Source of the DNA: an uncultured Paracoccaceae bacterium
GTDB lineage: Bacteria; Pseudomonadota; Alphaproteobacteria; Rhodobacterales; Rhodobacteraceae
Reading direction: 5' to 3'
DNA: 64,000 bases
Assembly: GCA_947493255.1 (NCBI GenBank)
Contig: CANLQK010000005.1
Location: forward strand, 186,001-250,000
Part shown: one piece after another, positions 27,847-37,396 of the stretch
How positions within the stretch are numbered: position 1 is the stretch's first letter
Layout: the number at the start of each line of letters is the position of its first letter
The notes under the pieces: generated by a model
Told to the model about the DNA's origin: nothing
Seen by the model: only the letters and a program-made list of their open reading frames with translations
Database searches by the model: none
Made by a program: the position numbers and the translations under genes

Positions 27847-28710
27847 TTAATGCGTTCGCGTAATCACAAATCGCGCGGCCTCTTTCAAGGTCTCCGCATC
27901 CTCTCCATAACACGACAAAGCATCACATGCCTCGTCGACCAATTGCCGCGCCCGCAGTTTGGCCGCATCTAGGCCCAGCAACGACACAAACGTGGCCTTC
28001 CCTGCACCGGCGTCTTTTCCAACAGCCTTCCCAACGGTGGCCTCATCGCCTTCAACATCCAGAACGTCATCCGCGATTTGAAACGCAAGCCCAAGCGCAT
28101 CAGCGTACCGTCCCAACTCTTCAGAATGCTCACCCGCCAATTGCGGCCCCGCAGTACCTGACCACCGGATCAAAGCACCGGTTTTCCCGCTTTGCAGATA
28201 GGTGATTTGCTTCAACGTCAACGGCTCCGAAGCAGTCTCGGCTTCGATGTCCATCATCTGCCCTCTCACCATAAATCGCGCCGCCATCGCTAGGGTCTTT
28301 GTCGTTTCGGCCCTGTGTGGCCCCATGCTGTGGTGCAACATCATCTCGAACGCCATAGATTGCAGCGCATCCCCCGCCAGCACGGCCGTCGCCTCGTCCC
28401 ACTTTTTGTGAACCGTCGGAAGCCCGCGCCGCAGATCATCATCATCCATGCACGGCAAGTCATCATGCACCAGCGAATAGGCATGGATACATTCGATAGC
28501 AAAGGCTGCCCGCTCTGCAATTTGGCGTTCCACCCCGTGCAACCGTGACGATTCAAGCACCAAAAACGCCCGCAAGGCTTTGCCCCCATGCAACGCATGG
28601 CTCATCGCTTTTGAAAGGTCTTCCGCATCCGGCGTCACGATCAAACCGCGGCTTGTCCACGTCCTCAGAACATCCTGTGCGTCTTTCAGGGCGGCCTTAA
28701 AATCAGCCAT
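27847..28710 (-). CDS. ispA: Polyprenyl diphosphate synthase (farnesyl/geranylgeranyl type)
   Basis: The 287-residue enzyme condenses isopentenyl diphosphate with allylic diphosphates. It has the first Asp-rich motif [14 protein letters not shown] and the second DDVLDVEGD, typical of IspA-type trans-prenyl synthases. The insertion CM in the first motif fits bacterial farnesyl diphosphate synthases. The start MADFKAAL overlaps the xseB stop by 8 nt. Product chain length (C15 or C20) cannot be fixed by eye. Confidence 0.92.
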   Translation of the reverse strand: MADFKAALKDAQDVLRTWTSRGLIVTPDAEDLSKAMSHALHGGKALRAFLVLESSRLHGVERQIAERAAFAIECIHAYSLVHDDLPCMDDDDLRRGLPTVHKKWDEATAVLAGDALQSMAFEMMLHHSMGPHRAETTKTLAMAARFMVRGQMMDIEAETASEPLTLKQITYLQSGKTGALIRWSGTAGPQLAGEHSEELGRYADALGLAFQIADDVLDVEGDEATVGKAVGKDAGAGKATFVSLLGLDAAKLRARQLVDEACDALSCYGEDAETLKEAARFVITRTH

Positions 28711-28936
28711 CCAGCGGTGCCGTCCCGACCGGCTGGCCGTCACCGTCAAGCGTCAGCTTCGCAACCTTCTCTTCAGCTTCTTTCAGTTTCGCCTCACAAC
28801 GTTTCTTCAACGCCGCACCGCGTTCATACAGCTCGATGGATTTGTCCAAAGGCACTTCACCGCGTTCCAACTGCCCAACGACGGTCTCCAGCTCGCGCAA
28901 CGCGTCTTCAAAACTCATCTCATTGACGTCCATCAC
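28703..28936 (-). CDS. xseB: Exodeoxyribonuclease VII small subunit
   Basis: XseB pairs with XseA in the single-strand exonuclease VII. The 77-residue protein has the family core FEDALRELETVVGQLERGEVPLDKSIELYERG and a basic helical end. It lies between the deacetylase-like gene (4-nt overlap) and ispA (8-nt overlap) in the usual xseB-ispA-dxs order. Confidence 0.96.
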   Translation of the reverse strand: MMDVNEMSFEDALRELETVVGQLERGEVPLDKSIELYERGAALKKRCEAKLKEAEEKVAKLTLDGDGQPVGTAPLDG

Positions 28937-29859
28937 GACCGCCCCCGCTTCTCTAATACTTCCACATGCGCACGTGCCGCTCGGCCCAGCGCGTCCAAGT
29001 CATATCCACCTTCCAGCGCCGACACCACCCGACCAGAACAATGCGCATCCGCCAAATCACACAACCGCGATGTCACCCACGCAAAATCTTCGTCCACCAA
29101 TTCCATATTCGCCAATGGATCATCCGCATGTGCATCAAATCCTGCGGAAATCAGCAGAAGTTCAGGTTTGAACGCCTCTACCCGTGGAAACACCTGCGCT
29201 TCATAAGCTGCGCGAAACGCTGCCGAACCAGCACCAACTGCCAAAGGCACGTTCAACACATTCCCCACACCGGTTTCATGCGCCGCACCCGTACCGGGCC
29301 ACAACGGCGACTGATGGCTCGAACAAAACAAAATCCGGTCGTCATCTTCCACCAAGTCCTGCGTGCCATTCCCATGATGCACATCAAAATCCACAATCGC
29401 GACGCGCTTTAACCCGTGAAACTCCAGCGCATGTTTCGCCGCCACAGCAACCGACCCGAAAAAACAAAACCCCATCGCCGTTTCACGTTCCGCGTGATGC
29501 CCAGGTGGTCGTACCGCCGCAAAGGCATTGTGCGCATCACCTGCCATCACCAAATCAACAGCCCGCACCACTCCGCCAGCCGCGCGGTACGCAGCCTCTA
29601 ACGTGCCAACTGACATATGGGTATCCGCATCCAAAGACCGCCAACCCTCTGCAGGAACCGCCGCCTCGATCTCGTCCAAATGATGTTGGGAATGGCACCG
29701 CAGCAAATCATCTGCCGCCGCCATAGGTGCTGCGACCTGCGTTAAACCCAGCCCATCCAATGCGCCCAACACAGCGTCCAACCGTGCCACCTGCTCAGGA
29801 TGTCCGGGCGGGGTTACGTGATCGTAACAGGCCTTATGTGTAATCAACGCGGTCGTCAT
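28933..29859 (-). CDS. Histone deacetylase family protein (acetylpolyamine amidohydrolase-like)
   Basis: The 308-residue Zn-dependent deacetylase has the class II HDAC motifs: VRPPGHHAE (active-site His-His), AIVDFDVHHGNGTQ (Zn Asp and His), LLISAGFDAHADDPL (second Zn Asp) and ALEGGYD. The bacterial relatives deacetylate polyamines or proteins. The target is unknown. It is first in the operon with xseB-ispA-dxs, an arrangement common in this family of bacteria. Confidence 0.93.
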   Translation of the reverse strand: MTTALITHKACYDHVTPPGHPEQVARLDAVLGALDGLGLTQVAAPMAAADDLLRCHSQHHLDEIEAAVPAEGWRSLDADTHMSVGTLEAAYRAAGGVVRAVDLVMAGDAHNAFAAVRPPGHHAERETAMGFCFFGSVAVAAKHALEFHGLKRVAIVDFDVHHGNGTQDLVEDDDRILFCSSHQSPLWPGTGAAHETGVGNVLNVPLAVGAGSAAFRAAYEAQVFPRVEAFKPELLLISAGFDAHADDPLANMELVDEDFAWVTSRLCDLADAHCSGRVVSALEGGYDLDALGRAARAHVEVLEKRGRS

Positions 29860-29912
29860 GTCACGCCACCCAAATTTCGTTGTCTCAAAGTTTCACAGCC
29901 AAACTGGCAGGC

Positions 29913-30611
29913 TTAGTCCGGTGCCAGCATGTAGCCAGCCCCGCGGACAGTCTGCAAATACCGTGGCTGTTTCGGATCTTCTTCCAACTTGCGCCGCAAC
30001 CGCGTGATCTGAACATCCACCGCGCGTTCCTGCGCCTGTCCACCAGCACGCCCTAACTTTTCGACCAAATCTGTTCGGCTCAATGCCTCTGCGGGGGTCG
30101 CCGAAAAGATACGCATCAGCTGCACTTCTGTCGCCGTCAACCGCACCAAATCTTCGCCGCGCCACAACTCAGCCCGTTCCATGTCATACCGCAAAGGCCC
30201 TAAATGAAGCACCTTGGGCACATCCCGTTCCGCCTCAGACGGGGGCACGCGGCGCAAAATTGAATTGATCCGCAACAACAGCTCTTTGGGTTCAAACGGT
30301 TTTGCCAGATAATCATCCGCACCCGCTTCCAAACCTGCAATTCGATCGCTCGTTTCGGCTTTGGCCGTTAACAGCAGAATTGGGGTATCCCGTTCTTTGC
30401 GCAAGTCACCGCACAGCGACACGCCGTCTTCCCCTGGCATCATCACATCCAAAACGATCAGATCAAAATCCAACCCAGACAAAACGCGCCGTGCGTGGGC
30501 GGCATCACGTGCTGCTGTCACCAGGAACCCGTTACGCACAAGAAACTTCTGCAACAAAACACGAATGCGTTCATCATCATCAACAATCAGCAAATGTGGT
30601 TGATCGTGCAT
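29913..30611 (-). CDS. petR: Response regulator, PetR-like
   Basis: The 232-residue OmpR-type regulator has a receiver domain with acidic pocket DDD near residue 11-13, the phospho-acceptor Asp in LIVLDVMMPGEDG, Thr in LLLTAK and Lys in LAKPFEP. The C-terminal winged helix contains DVQITRLRRKLEEDPK. It follows a MarR gene by 6 nt, the arrangement of petPR in Rhodobacter capsulatus, where PetR is needed for cytochrome bc1-dependent growth. There petPR adjoin petABC; here they lie about 21 kb away. No cognate kinase is adjacent. Confidence 0.85.
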   Translation of the reverse strand: MHDQPHLLIVDDDERIRVLLQKFLVRNGFLVTAARDAAHARRVLSGLDFDLIVLDVMMPGEDGVSLCGDLRKERDTPILLLTAKAETSDRIAGLEAGADDYLAKPFEPKELLLRINSILRRVPPSEAERDVPKVLHLGPLRYDMERAELWRGEDLVRLTATEVQLMRIFSATPAEALSRTDLVEKLGRAGGQAQERAVDVQITRLRRKLEEDPKQPRYLQTVRGAGYMLAPD

Positions 30612-30617
30612 CTCGGC

Positions 30618-31121
30618 CTACCCCTTCAAATCTTTCAACGCGGCATAGCGCCGTGCACTTTCGTCATCCATCATCGCTTCCAACACCTGCCGAAACCCTC
30701 TCACCGCTTCCGGTCCAGCATTGCGATACGCAGCCCGCATTCTGTCCCGTTGTGCATCCGAAAGCTTGCGTTCCAATTCCTCACCGGCATCCGTCAAAAA
30801 CAGATGCCGCTCCCTCTTGTCGCGCTTACCGACCTCACTGCGCACCAAACCATCCTCAACCAATGCCCGCAATACTCGGTTCAACGATTGTTTGGTTACG
30901 CCAAGTATCGCCAACAGGTTATTCACCGTCGTACCGGGGGATCTATTGATAAAATGGATCGCGCGGTGGTGCGCCCGCCCATACGCTAGATCTTCCAAAA
31001 TTCGGTCAGGGTCCGCCGTGAAACCACGGTAGGCGAAAAACATCGCCTCGATCCCTTTGCGCAATTGCGCATCCGTCAAGAACAGGAGGGCATTGCCGCT
31101 GTCATTTGCGCCGTTTTCCAT
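30618..31121 (-). CDS. petP: MarR-family regulator, PetP-like
   Basis: The 167-residue protein has a MarR winged helix: helix-turn-helix TTVNNLLAILGVTKQSLNRVLRALVEDGLV and a wing with KRERHLFLTDAGEEL. The length and the place directly before the response regulator match PetP of Rhodobacter capsulatus. The two genes are separated by 6 nt and should be co-transcribed. The signal is unknown. The gene is divergent from ilvE across about 150 nt. Confidence 0.85.
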   Translation of the reverse strand: MENGANDSGNALLFLTDAQLRKGIEAMFFAYRGFTADPDRILEDLAYGRAHHRAIHFINRSPGTTVNNLLAILGVTKQSLNRVLRALVEDGLVRSEVGKRDKRERHLFLTDAGEELERKLSDAQRDRMRAAYRNAGPEAVRGFRQVLEAMMDDESARRYAALKDLKG

Positions 31122-31163
31122 GGGTTACTCCGTCTGCCTTGCCGCCACAATACGTCAGCTTTA

Positions 31164-31192
31164 TTGACATTCCAAGCGACCATAGGTATCGA
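31164..31192 (+). promoter_or_regulatory. Likely sigma-70 promoter of ilvE
   Basis: A consensus TTGACA (31164-31169) is followed after exactly 17 nt by TATCGA (31187-31192), about 79 nt before the ilvE start. The -35 is perfect and the -10 is partial. The same region must hold the divergent petP promoter. Confidence 0.45.
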
Positions 31193-31270
31193 ATCGCAGG
31201 TTTGACGCAACAAAATGACCGTATCGGACCTATAGTGATAACTTTCGAAAATTAGGGTGGGAGGCTCGGC

Positions 31271-32140
31271 ATGTCGGGTTCATATGCAGATCAAGACGGA
31301 AAAATCTGGATGGACGGCCAATTGGTCGACTGGCGTTCAGCGCAGGTCCACGTTCTGACACACGCAATGCACTACGCGTCTTCTGTGTTTGAAGGCGAAC
31401 GTTGCTACAACGGCAAAATCTTCCTCAGCCGCGAACACTCCGAACGTCTCCACTTCTCCGCCGGTGAATTGGACTTCCAAATCCCTTACACAATCGACGA
31501 AATCGAAGCCGCCAAACAGCAGGTCATCACCGAAAACGGCCTAACAGACGCCTACGTGCGCGCTGTTGCATGGCGCGGTGCCGGCGAAGACATGGGCGTC
31601 GCCTCTGCCCGCAACCCTGTTCACCTCGCCATCGCTGCATGGGAATGGGGCAACTACTACGGTGACGCGAAATTCAAAGGCGCGAAAATCGACATCGCGA
31701 AATGGAAACGCCCATCCCCCGAAACAATTCCTGTGCACGCCAAGGCCGCCGGCCTTTACATGATCTGCACAACCTCCAAACACGCCGCCGAAGCCAAAGG
31801 CTGCTCAGACGCGCTGTTCATGGATTACCGCGGCTACGTTGCTGAATGCACCGGCGCGAACATCTTCTTCGTCAAAGACGGCGAGGTCCACACACCCAAG
31901 GCTGACGTCTTCCTCAACGGGTTGACCCGTCAAACGGTCATCAAACGTCTGCAATCCAAAGGCATCACCGTAAACGAACGCATCATCATGCCCGAAGAAC
32001 TCGAAGGGTTCGAACAGTGCTGGCTCACCGGCACCGCGGCCGAAGTCACCCCCGTTGGCCAAATCGGTGACTACAACTTCGAAGTCGGCGCCCTGTGCAA
32101 AGACATCGCCGAAGACTACGAAAAACTGGTACGCGCATAA
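31271..32140 (+). CDS. ilvE: Branched-chain amino acid aminotransferase
   Basis: This fold-type IV PLP enzyme makes valine, leucine and isoleucine from their keto acids. The 289-residue protein has HAMHYASSVFEGERCY near the start, the PLP Lys in PVHAKAAGLY, AECTGANIFFVKDG and the phosphate-binding NGLTRQTVI. A D-amino acid transaminase or ADC lyase is the main alternative, but HYASSVFEG and AECTGANIF fit IlvE. GGTGGGAGG lies before the ATG. It is monocistronic. Confidence 0.93.
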   Translation: MSGSYADQDGKIWMDGQLVDWRSAQVHVLTHAMHYASSVFEGERCYNGKIFLSREHSERLHFSAGELDFQIPYTIDEIEAAKQQVITENGLTDAYVRAVAWRGAGEDMGVASARNPVHLAIAAWEWGNYYGDAKFKGAKIDIAKWKRPSPETIPVHAKAAGLYMICTTSKHAAEAKGCSDALFMDYRGYVAECTGANIFFVKDGEVHTPKADVFLNGLTRQTVIKRLQSKGITVNERIIMPEELEGFEQCWLTGTAAEVTPVGQIGDYNFEVGALCKDIAEDYEKLVRA

Positions 32141-32196
32141 CGCATTAGGGCTGCAGGGTGGGCACGCTCGTCGTCAGACAGCGGGGCCACCCCAGC

Positions 32197-32625
32197 CTAC
32201 CAAAACTTCCACCACGGTTTTCTTAACTCACCTGAATCGTGGCCGTCCGCATCCGGAAAATCTGGATAGCCCGCCGTGCCATCGGCATCGTAGTGTTCTC
32301 CGTCATCTCCAATCAAAACAGCAGACAGCGTAACGCTTAACGCATGCATCTTTTTGATCGCCTTTGGTGCCGGGTTTTTTCCAACAATATTTCCTTCGAA
32401 CATGTGAAACCACATGCGCACATCCCCATCTGGGGCCAACCAAACCGCCATCGTCGGATCCTGCGCCACGAGCTGGCTCCCACCCGGCAAATCGGCAACG
32501 GCCTCGCTGCGCATTTCCATCTCTGGATCAGCCCCTACCAAGGCGACCCATTCTTCCATCTCGATTTCCGGACCATGTTCATCAAACCACTCTTCTTTCC
32601 GAGTGATATACAAATTGTATCCCAA
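32197..32625 (-). CDS. Hypothetical protein, TTG start coupled to the EamA gene
   Basis: The 142-residue protein begins MGYNLYITRKEEWFDEHGPEI from a TTG at 32625, just 1 nt after the upstream EamA stop; AGGGG lies inside that gene's end. Upstream in-frame starts would only translate EamA sequence in the wrong frame. It is acidic and soluble, with VWLAPDGDVRMWFHMF in the middle and a Trp-rich end KPWWKFW. I do not recognise the family; the end of the protein is odd and may interact with a partner or a membrane surface. Confidence 0.7.
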   Translation of the reverse strand: MGYNLYITRKEEWFDEHGPEIEMEEWVALVGADPEMEMRSEAVADLPGGSQLVAQDPTMAVWLAPDGDVRMWFHMFEGNIVGKNPAPKAIKKMHALSVTLSAVLIGDDGEHYDADGTAGYPDFPDADGHDSGELRKPWWKFW

Positions 32626-32626
32626 T

Positions 32627-33553
32627 CTACTGTAACCCCTTCGCCTTAACCTTCCGCCGCGCGGTCTCGTCTCGGCCCAGCGCACGTTCGCGCAGCACGA
32701 TGATCACACCGGCCCCGATCACAAAACACGCCCCGATCAGCGTGCCCCATGTGGGAACTTCATCAAACCAGATCAGCCCGATCACAATCGACCACAGCAT
32801 CGAAACATAGGTGAACGGCGCCAACACGCCTGCATCTGCATAACGGTAACTGGACGTCAGCAAGATCTGCCCCAGCCCGCCTACAACGCCCGCCCCAATC
32901 AACAACGTAGCCTCGTTTAAAGTGGGCCAAACCCACCCAAACGGCACAGTCAGCAAGGATAACGTGGCAGAGGTGACAGAAAACCAAAACACAATCGCTG
33001 TGGTGCTTTCGGTGCCCGACATCCCCTTAACCCATACCTGCGCCAGCGCCGCCAAACAGGCCGATCCCAATGTCAAAAACGCGCCCAGCGCCGCAGTCGA
33101 ACCAAGGCCAACACTCAAACTCGGGGCGACAATAATAATCACGCCCACAAACCCCATGGCCACCGCCGCGATCCGTATCAGGCGAAACCGCTCGCCCAAC
33201 ATCAGTGCCGCCAAAACCACCATGATGATCGGGGTCATAAATCGAATGGCCGTGACTTCTGGCAGGGGCAAGTATTTTAGCCCTGCAAACCCAAGCCCCA
33301 TCGCGCAGGATCCAACAATCCCACGCACCGCATGATTGCGAACAGACGCCGTGCGAATACCCGCGCGAACACCCCCATGGGTCATCAACCAAATCAACAA
33401 AATCGGCATCGCCCAAACACTGCGGAAAAACATCGCCTCACCCGCAGGGACGCGATCCGCCGCCTTGATAAACGCGCTCATCACAGTGAACACCGTTACA
33501 GCCGACATCATATAGAAAACACCGCGCATCACGGTCGAAGGATGGGAACTCAT
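32627..33553 (-). CDS. EamA/DMT-family transporter
   Basis: The 308-residue protein has ten TM helices in two EamA repeats and a basic cytoplasmic tail (RERALGRDETARRKVKAK). The N-terminal MMSAVTVFTVMSAFIKAADRVPAGEAMFFRS resembles SAM/metabolite exporters of this family, but the substrate is not determinable. It sits 13 nt after a PQQ-type sugar dehydrogenase gene and is followed directly by the TTG-started gene. Confidence 0.87.
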   Translation of the reverse strand: MSSHPSTVMRGVFYMMSAVTVFTVMSAFIKAADRVPAGEAMFFRSVWAMPILLIWLMTHGGVRAGIRTASVRNHAVRGIVGSCAMGLGFAGLKYLPLPEVTAIRFMTPIIMVVLAALMLGERFRLIRIAAVAMGFVGVIIIVAPSLSVGLGSTAALGAFLTLGSACLAALAQVWVKGMSGTESTTAIVFWFSVTSATLSLLTVPFGWVWPTLNEATLLIGAGVVGGLGQILLTSSYRYADAGVLAPFTYVSMLWSIVIGLIWFDEVPTWGTLIGACFVIGAGVIIVLRERALGRDETARRKVKAKGLQ

Positions 33554-33572
33554 ACCCAATGCTTACGCCTGC

Positions 33573-34673
33573 TTACTGACCAGCGCCACCTACAGGTTGT
33601 ATCCGTACAATATTTGCATCAGGCGCATCGATCAGAACAAGAACGCTGCCGTCGGGCAGAACCTCCAAATCCCGAACTCGGCCAATGTCAGTCAGTAACC
33701 TCTCTTCACCAACCACACGGCCATTTCCCAATTTCAATCGAACGACAGCACCAGGGTTTAGCGACGAAACCAACAAATCCCCCCGCCACGGCGCAAACGA
33801 TGCATCGCGTGGGTAGGCAACCATGCCGCCCGGCGCAATCACCGGATCCCAATAATACACCGGTTGTTCGAACCCACTGACCACGGCAACGCCGCCGCCC
33901 ACATCAGACCCATTGTAATTGATCCCATAGGAAATGACCGGCCAGCCGTAATTCAAACCCTGTTCAGGCCGGTTCAGCTCATCCCCGCCTCGAGGCCCAT
34001 GTTCCATCGTCCAAAGCGTGCCATCCCGAACAACAGCCCCCTGCACATTGCGATGCCCTGTCGACCAAACAGACACTGTTTCACCATCAAACCACAGAAC
34101 CTTGCCAATCGTGTTGTCTTCCTGCGCCAGCTCCGGCGCACCCCGATCTCCGGTGGTAATCCAAGCACCCCCATCAGCGGGGATGATCCGACTGCCAAAA
34201 TGCTGACCCGACCGCTGCGCAGGGGATTGCACAAAAATCTCTTCAACCTGCGTCAACGCATTGCCCTGCAAGACACCGCGCGCCGCCGCCGTCGCAACGC
34301 CCCCACGCACGCGTTTTGCATAGGTCCAATAGATCATCCCATCGGGTCCAGCCGCGATATCAAGCATCCCGCCTTGTCGCACAGCCTCAACCTCGGGAAA
34401 TCCACTCACCTCCCCTAACCGGCTCCCGTCGGCTCCGATCATCTGAATCGCACCACCCTTTTCAGTGACCAAAAACCGTCCATCCGGCAGCGCCGCAATC
34501 CCCCAAGGGAAATCCAATCCGCGCGCAAAAACGCTCACCTCAATATCGGTCGCCGCCAAGGCAGGCGCGCGGGTCTGATATTCAAATGCCGGGTCGAACG
34601 ATGAATTGGGCGCCCCCTGTTCCACCTGCGCAAAACCCACCACCGGAAGAACACAGAACAAAAATCGCCACAT
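33573..34673 (-). CDS. PQQ-dependent aldose sugar dehydrogenase family protein (YliI-like)
   Basis: The 366-residue periplasmic protein starts with a signal peptide (MWRFLFCVLPVVGFA-QVE) and continues as a six-bladed beta-propeller of the glucose/sorbosone dehydrogenase family: FPWGIAALPDGRFLVTEKGG, SGQHFGSRI, HRNVQGA, MEHGPRGGDELN and NYGWPVISYG are the known PQQ-pocket segments. It should oxidise aldose sugars and pass electrons to the respiratory chain. I chose ATG 34673 because the longer frame would add a non-signal extension. Confidence 0.9.
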   Translation of the reverse strand: MWRFLFCVLPVVGFAQVEQGAPNSSFDPAFEYQTRAPALAATDIEVSVFARGLDFPWGIAALPDGRFLVTEKGGAIQMIGADGSRLGEVSGFPEVEAVRQGGMLDIAAGPDGMIYWTYAKRVRGGVATAAARGVLQGNALTQVEEIFVQSPAQRSGQHFGSRIIPADGGAWITTGDRGAPELAQEDNTIGKVLWFDGETVSVWSTGHRNVQGAVVRDGTLWTMEHGPRGGDELNRPEQGLNYGWPVISYGINYNGSDVGGGVAVVSGFEQPVYYWDPVIAPGGMVAYPRDASFAPWRGDLLVSSLNPGAVVRLKLGNGRVVGEERLLTDIGRVRDLEVLPDGSVLVLIDAPDANIVRIQPVGGAGQ

Positions 34674-34683
34674 CACATCTCTC

Positions 34684-35712
34684 CTATAATCGCGCGACGG
34701 CCCATCGCGCAGCATCCGCAACCTCAGGTGCCGGATCATCGATCAACCCCACCGCCACATCTTTCAACGTGGCATCGCCGGAATTGCCCACCGCATATAA
34801 CACATTGCGCACAAACCGGTCCCGCCCGATCCGCTTGATCGGGCTGCCTGAAAACATGGCGCGAAATGCCCCGTCGTCCAGCCCCGCCAAATCCCGCAGC
34901 GACGGGGCAACCAAATCTTCGCGCGCGGCATAGCGTATCTCGGTGGCCTCAACCGCGAACTTATTCCACGGGCAGGCCGCCAAACAATCATCGCACCCGT
35001 AAATCCGGTTACCCATCTTGGCGCGCAAATCCTCAGGAACAGGCCCCTTATGTTCGATCGTCAGGTAGGAAATGCACCGCCGCGCATCCAATTGGTACGG
35101 CGCAGGAAAGGCATCCGTCGGGCAAATATCCAAACAGGCCGTGCACGACCCGCAGTTTTCAACACCAGCCTGATCCGGCTCCAACTCAGCGGTGGTAAAA
35201 ATCGCACCGATGAAAAACCAGTTCCCCAACTCTCGGCTGAGCAGGTTTGTGTGCTTCCCTTGCCAGCCTAACCCGGCTGCGGCCGCCAATGGTTTTTCCA
35301 TCACAGGTGCCGTGTCCACAAACACCTTGATCTCGCACCCTGCATCCTCAACCAACCAGCGTCCGACACGTTTCAACCGCTTCTTCACGATGTCATGGTA
35401 ATCGCGGTTTTGCGCATAAACAGACACTGCTGCGCGATCCCGCTGCTTCAAAACCTCCAGCGGATCGTGCTCCGGCGTATAGGGTTCGGCCAACATCACA
35501 ACGGATCGCGCCTCGGGCCATAACGCGGCCGGATCGGACCGCCACGTCATGCGTTCCTCCATCCACCCCATCTGCCCATGGCGGCCTTCTTCAACAAAGG
35601 TTGCCAATCGATCCGGCAACTGCGGCACCGCATCAGGGCGACACACGCCAAAAGATGCAAACCCCTCTGCCAAGGCCTTCGCTTTCAACCGGTCTTTCAA
35701 TGTTTCAGACAT
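34684..35712 (-). CDS. queG: Epoxyqueuosine reductase
   Basis: QueG reduces epoxyqueuosine to queuosine in tRNA, using cobalamin and two [4Fe-4S] clusters. The 342-residue protein has the ferredoxin motifs [16 protein letters not shown] and [12 protein letters not shown], plus the conserved [22 protein letters not shown] segment. The C-terminal part is HEAT-like (GNSGD..). It ends 10 nt before the sugar dehydrogenase start; the GST gene upstream is in the same direction. Confidence 0.96.
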   Translation of the reverse strand: MSETLKDRLKAKALAEGFASFGVCRPDAVPQLPDRLATFVEEGRHGQMGWMEERMTWRSDPAALWPEARSVVMLAEPYTPEHDPLEVLKQRDRAAVSVYAQNRDYHDIVKKRLKRVGRWLVEDAGCEIKVFVDTAPVMEKPLAAAAGLGWQGKHTNLLSRELGNWFFIGAIFTTAELEPDQAGVENCGSCTACLDICPTDAFPAPYQLDARRCISYLTIEHKGPVPEDLRAKMGNRIYGCDDCLAACPWNKFAVEATEIRYAAREDLVAPSLRDLAGLDDGAFRAMFSGSPIKRIGRDRFVRNVLYAVGNSGDATLKDVAVGLIDDPAPEVADAARWAVARL

Positions 35713-35734
35713 CGAACGAACCGCTTTGTTGGTT

Positions 35735-35795
35735 CACAAATATTTTGGGGGTCTGGGGGTGAAACCCCCAGCTTATCGGATGAGCATCGCTCATT
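35735..35795. repeat. Palindromic (REP-like) element between queG and a GST gene
   Basis: Two hairpins sit side by side: CTGGGGGT-GAA-ACCCCCAG (35753-35771, perfect 8-bp stem) and ATGAGC-ATC-GCTCAT. An AAATATTTT flank lies before the first. The GGGGGT repeats and the AAATAT flank resemble the element at 20811-20862. No T-run follows on the queG-GST strand. Confidence 0.5.
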
Positions 35796-35804
35796 CGAAC
35801 CAAT

Positions 35805-36470
35805 TCAAAAATCCAAATCGGCATAATGTGCGGGCTGGGGAAACCCTGAAATCTGATCCGCCAAAATCGAACGGAACGCAGGACGCGACTTAATCTTCGC
35901 ATACCAGTCTTTGACAATTTCGGACCGGTTCCAATCCACGTCAGACACATAGTCCAAACAGGACAAATGCGCAGCTGCCGCGAAATCGGCCAATGACATT
36001 TCATTGCCGGCCAGCCAACGGCGCTGATCCAACAACCACGTCATATAATCGAGATGGTATTTCACCGCCTTGGAACCCGCTTTCACGTTTGTGCTATCTG
36101 GGTACCCCGTGCCCATGACCTTACGGAACACACGTTCACCCATCAGCTTGGTGGTGACTTCTTCGTTAAACTTGTCATCAAACCACGCCACCAACCGGCG
36201 GACTTCATAGCGGGCTTCGGCGTCTTTGGGCATCAATGCAGGCGTTGGATGGACCTCTTCCAGATACTCGCAAATCGCTGTGCTGTCGGCCATCACCCGG
36301 TCGCCCATTTTCAAAACAGGGACCTTACCTGCTGGATTCCTTCGCAAAAAATCCGCATCCTTTTCCCAGAACCGTTCCTCAACCAACTCAACCTCGATCT
36401 TCTTTTCAGCAAGGCTCAATCGAACTTTGCGCGAAAATGGAGAAAGCGGGTAATGGTATAAACGGTTCAT
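35805..36470 (-). CDS. Glutathione S-transferase family protein
   Basis: The 221-residue GST has LYHYPLSPFSRKVRLSL with a Ser at the catalytic position, AGKVPVL (cis-Pro) and DSTAICEYLEE. The C-terminal helical domain (residues 90-215) is complete. It precedes queG, an order I also associate with other Rhodobacteraceae. The substrate is unknown. Confidence 0.87.
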   Translation of the reverse strand: MNRLYHYPLSPFSRKVRLSLAEKKIEVELVEERFWEKDADFLRRNPAGKVPVLKMGDRVMADSTAICEYLEEVHPTPALMPKDAEARYEVRRLVAWFDDKFNEEVTTKLMGERVFRKVMGTGYPDSTNVKAGSKAVKYHLDYMTWLLDQRRWLAGNEMSLADFAAAAHLSCLDYVSDVDWNRSEIVKDWYAKIKSRPAFRSILADQISGFPQPAHYADLDF

Positions 36471-36537
36471 CTTGGGCCTTATTGATAGTGTCTACCTTCA
36501 ATGCCCCAACAGCCGCGCCGTGACAATCCCAGCAAGG

Positions 36538-37296
36538 CTATTGAAAACATCCCGCGCGTCCATCCGCTGCAATTGTTGCAGCGCCGTCAATAATGCTTGC
36601 CGCACGACTACGCACATACGTTGACGGTTGCGATGCAGACCGACCCTTAGGGTTCGGCAGAATCGCGGCCAGCCGCGCTGCCTGTGTTCCGCTCAACTGG
36701 TCGGCATTCACACCGAAATAATGAATAGCGGCGGCCTCGACCCCGAAGACGCCTTCATCAAATTCAGCGACATTCAGGTAAACTTCCAGAATGCGTTCCT
36801 TGCTCCAGACCGCTTCAACAACTGGCGTCATCAATGCCTCCAATGACTTTCGGAACCACGACCGGCCGTGCCATAGGAAAACATTCTTCACGACCTGTTG
36901 TGAAATCGTCGAGCCGCCACGGTTGCCACCATCATCCAGCGCCGCGCGAATTGCGGTCAGGTCCAGCCCCCAATGATTGCAGAAATTCGCATCCTCAGCA
37001 GCAACCGCTGATCGTGCCATCGTCGGCGCGATGTCATCCATCGCGACCCATGTTTGGTTCACCCCACCCAAACGGCGGCTTTCGCCTAACATGTACGGGG
37101 TCGTCGGTGGGTTTATGAATGAATAGGCAAACGTAACGACAAACCCTAGAACGACCACCAACAATATTCCCTTAATCACATAACCCCACAGCCGTCTGAC
37201 AAGACGTGCAGGCGCGCCCAGCAAACCACCCTTGGGTTTTGCGGTCTTCGACCTGCTCTTTGACTTAGCAGCTGTCTTGGATGTTTTTCGCGCCAT
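36538..37296 (-). CDS. mtgA: Monofunctional biosynthetic peptidoglycan transglycosylase
   Basis: MtgA polymerises lipid II glycan strands outside the inner membrane. The 252-residue protein has a basic cytoplasmic start, one TM helix (about residues 37-60) and a GT51 domain with AAEDANFCNHWGLD (catalytic Glu), RGGSTISQQVVKN and RKSLEALMTPVVEAVWSKERILEVYLN. The C-terminus ends shortly after LPNPKG, so no transpeptidase domain is present. Acts in cell wall synthesis together with UppP. Confidence 0.93.
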   Translation of the reverse strand: MARKTSKTAAKSKSRSKTAKPKGGLLGAPARLVRRLWGYVIKGILLVVVLGFVVTFAYSFINPPTTPYMLGESRRLGGVNQTWVAMDDIAPTMARSAVAAEDANFCNHWGLDLTAIRAALDDGGNRGGSTISQQVVKNVFLWHGRSWFRKSLEALMTPVVEAVWSKERILEVYLNVAEFDEGVFGVEAAAIHYFGVNADQLSGTQAARLAAILPNPKGRSASQPSTYVRSRAASIIDGAATIAADGRAGCFQ

Positions 37297-37396
37297 ACTG
37301 CATACACGCCAACCTTTGCCCTTTGGTCAAGCACTCGGTGCAGCCACTCGTGAAAGTGTCACCCCAAAACATCGCGTGATGTTCCTCACGGCCTTA

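Noticed and set aside
32149-32200. Long imperfect hairpin after ilvE (GGCTG..GGGTGG with CCACCCCAGCC)
   Set aside because: The loop is long and no T-run follows, so I did not call it a terminator.
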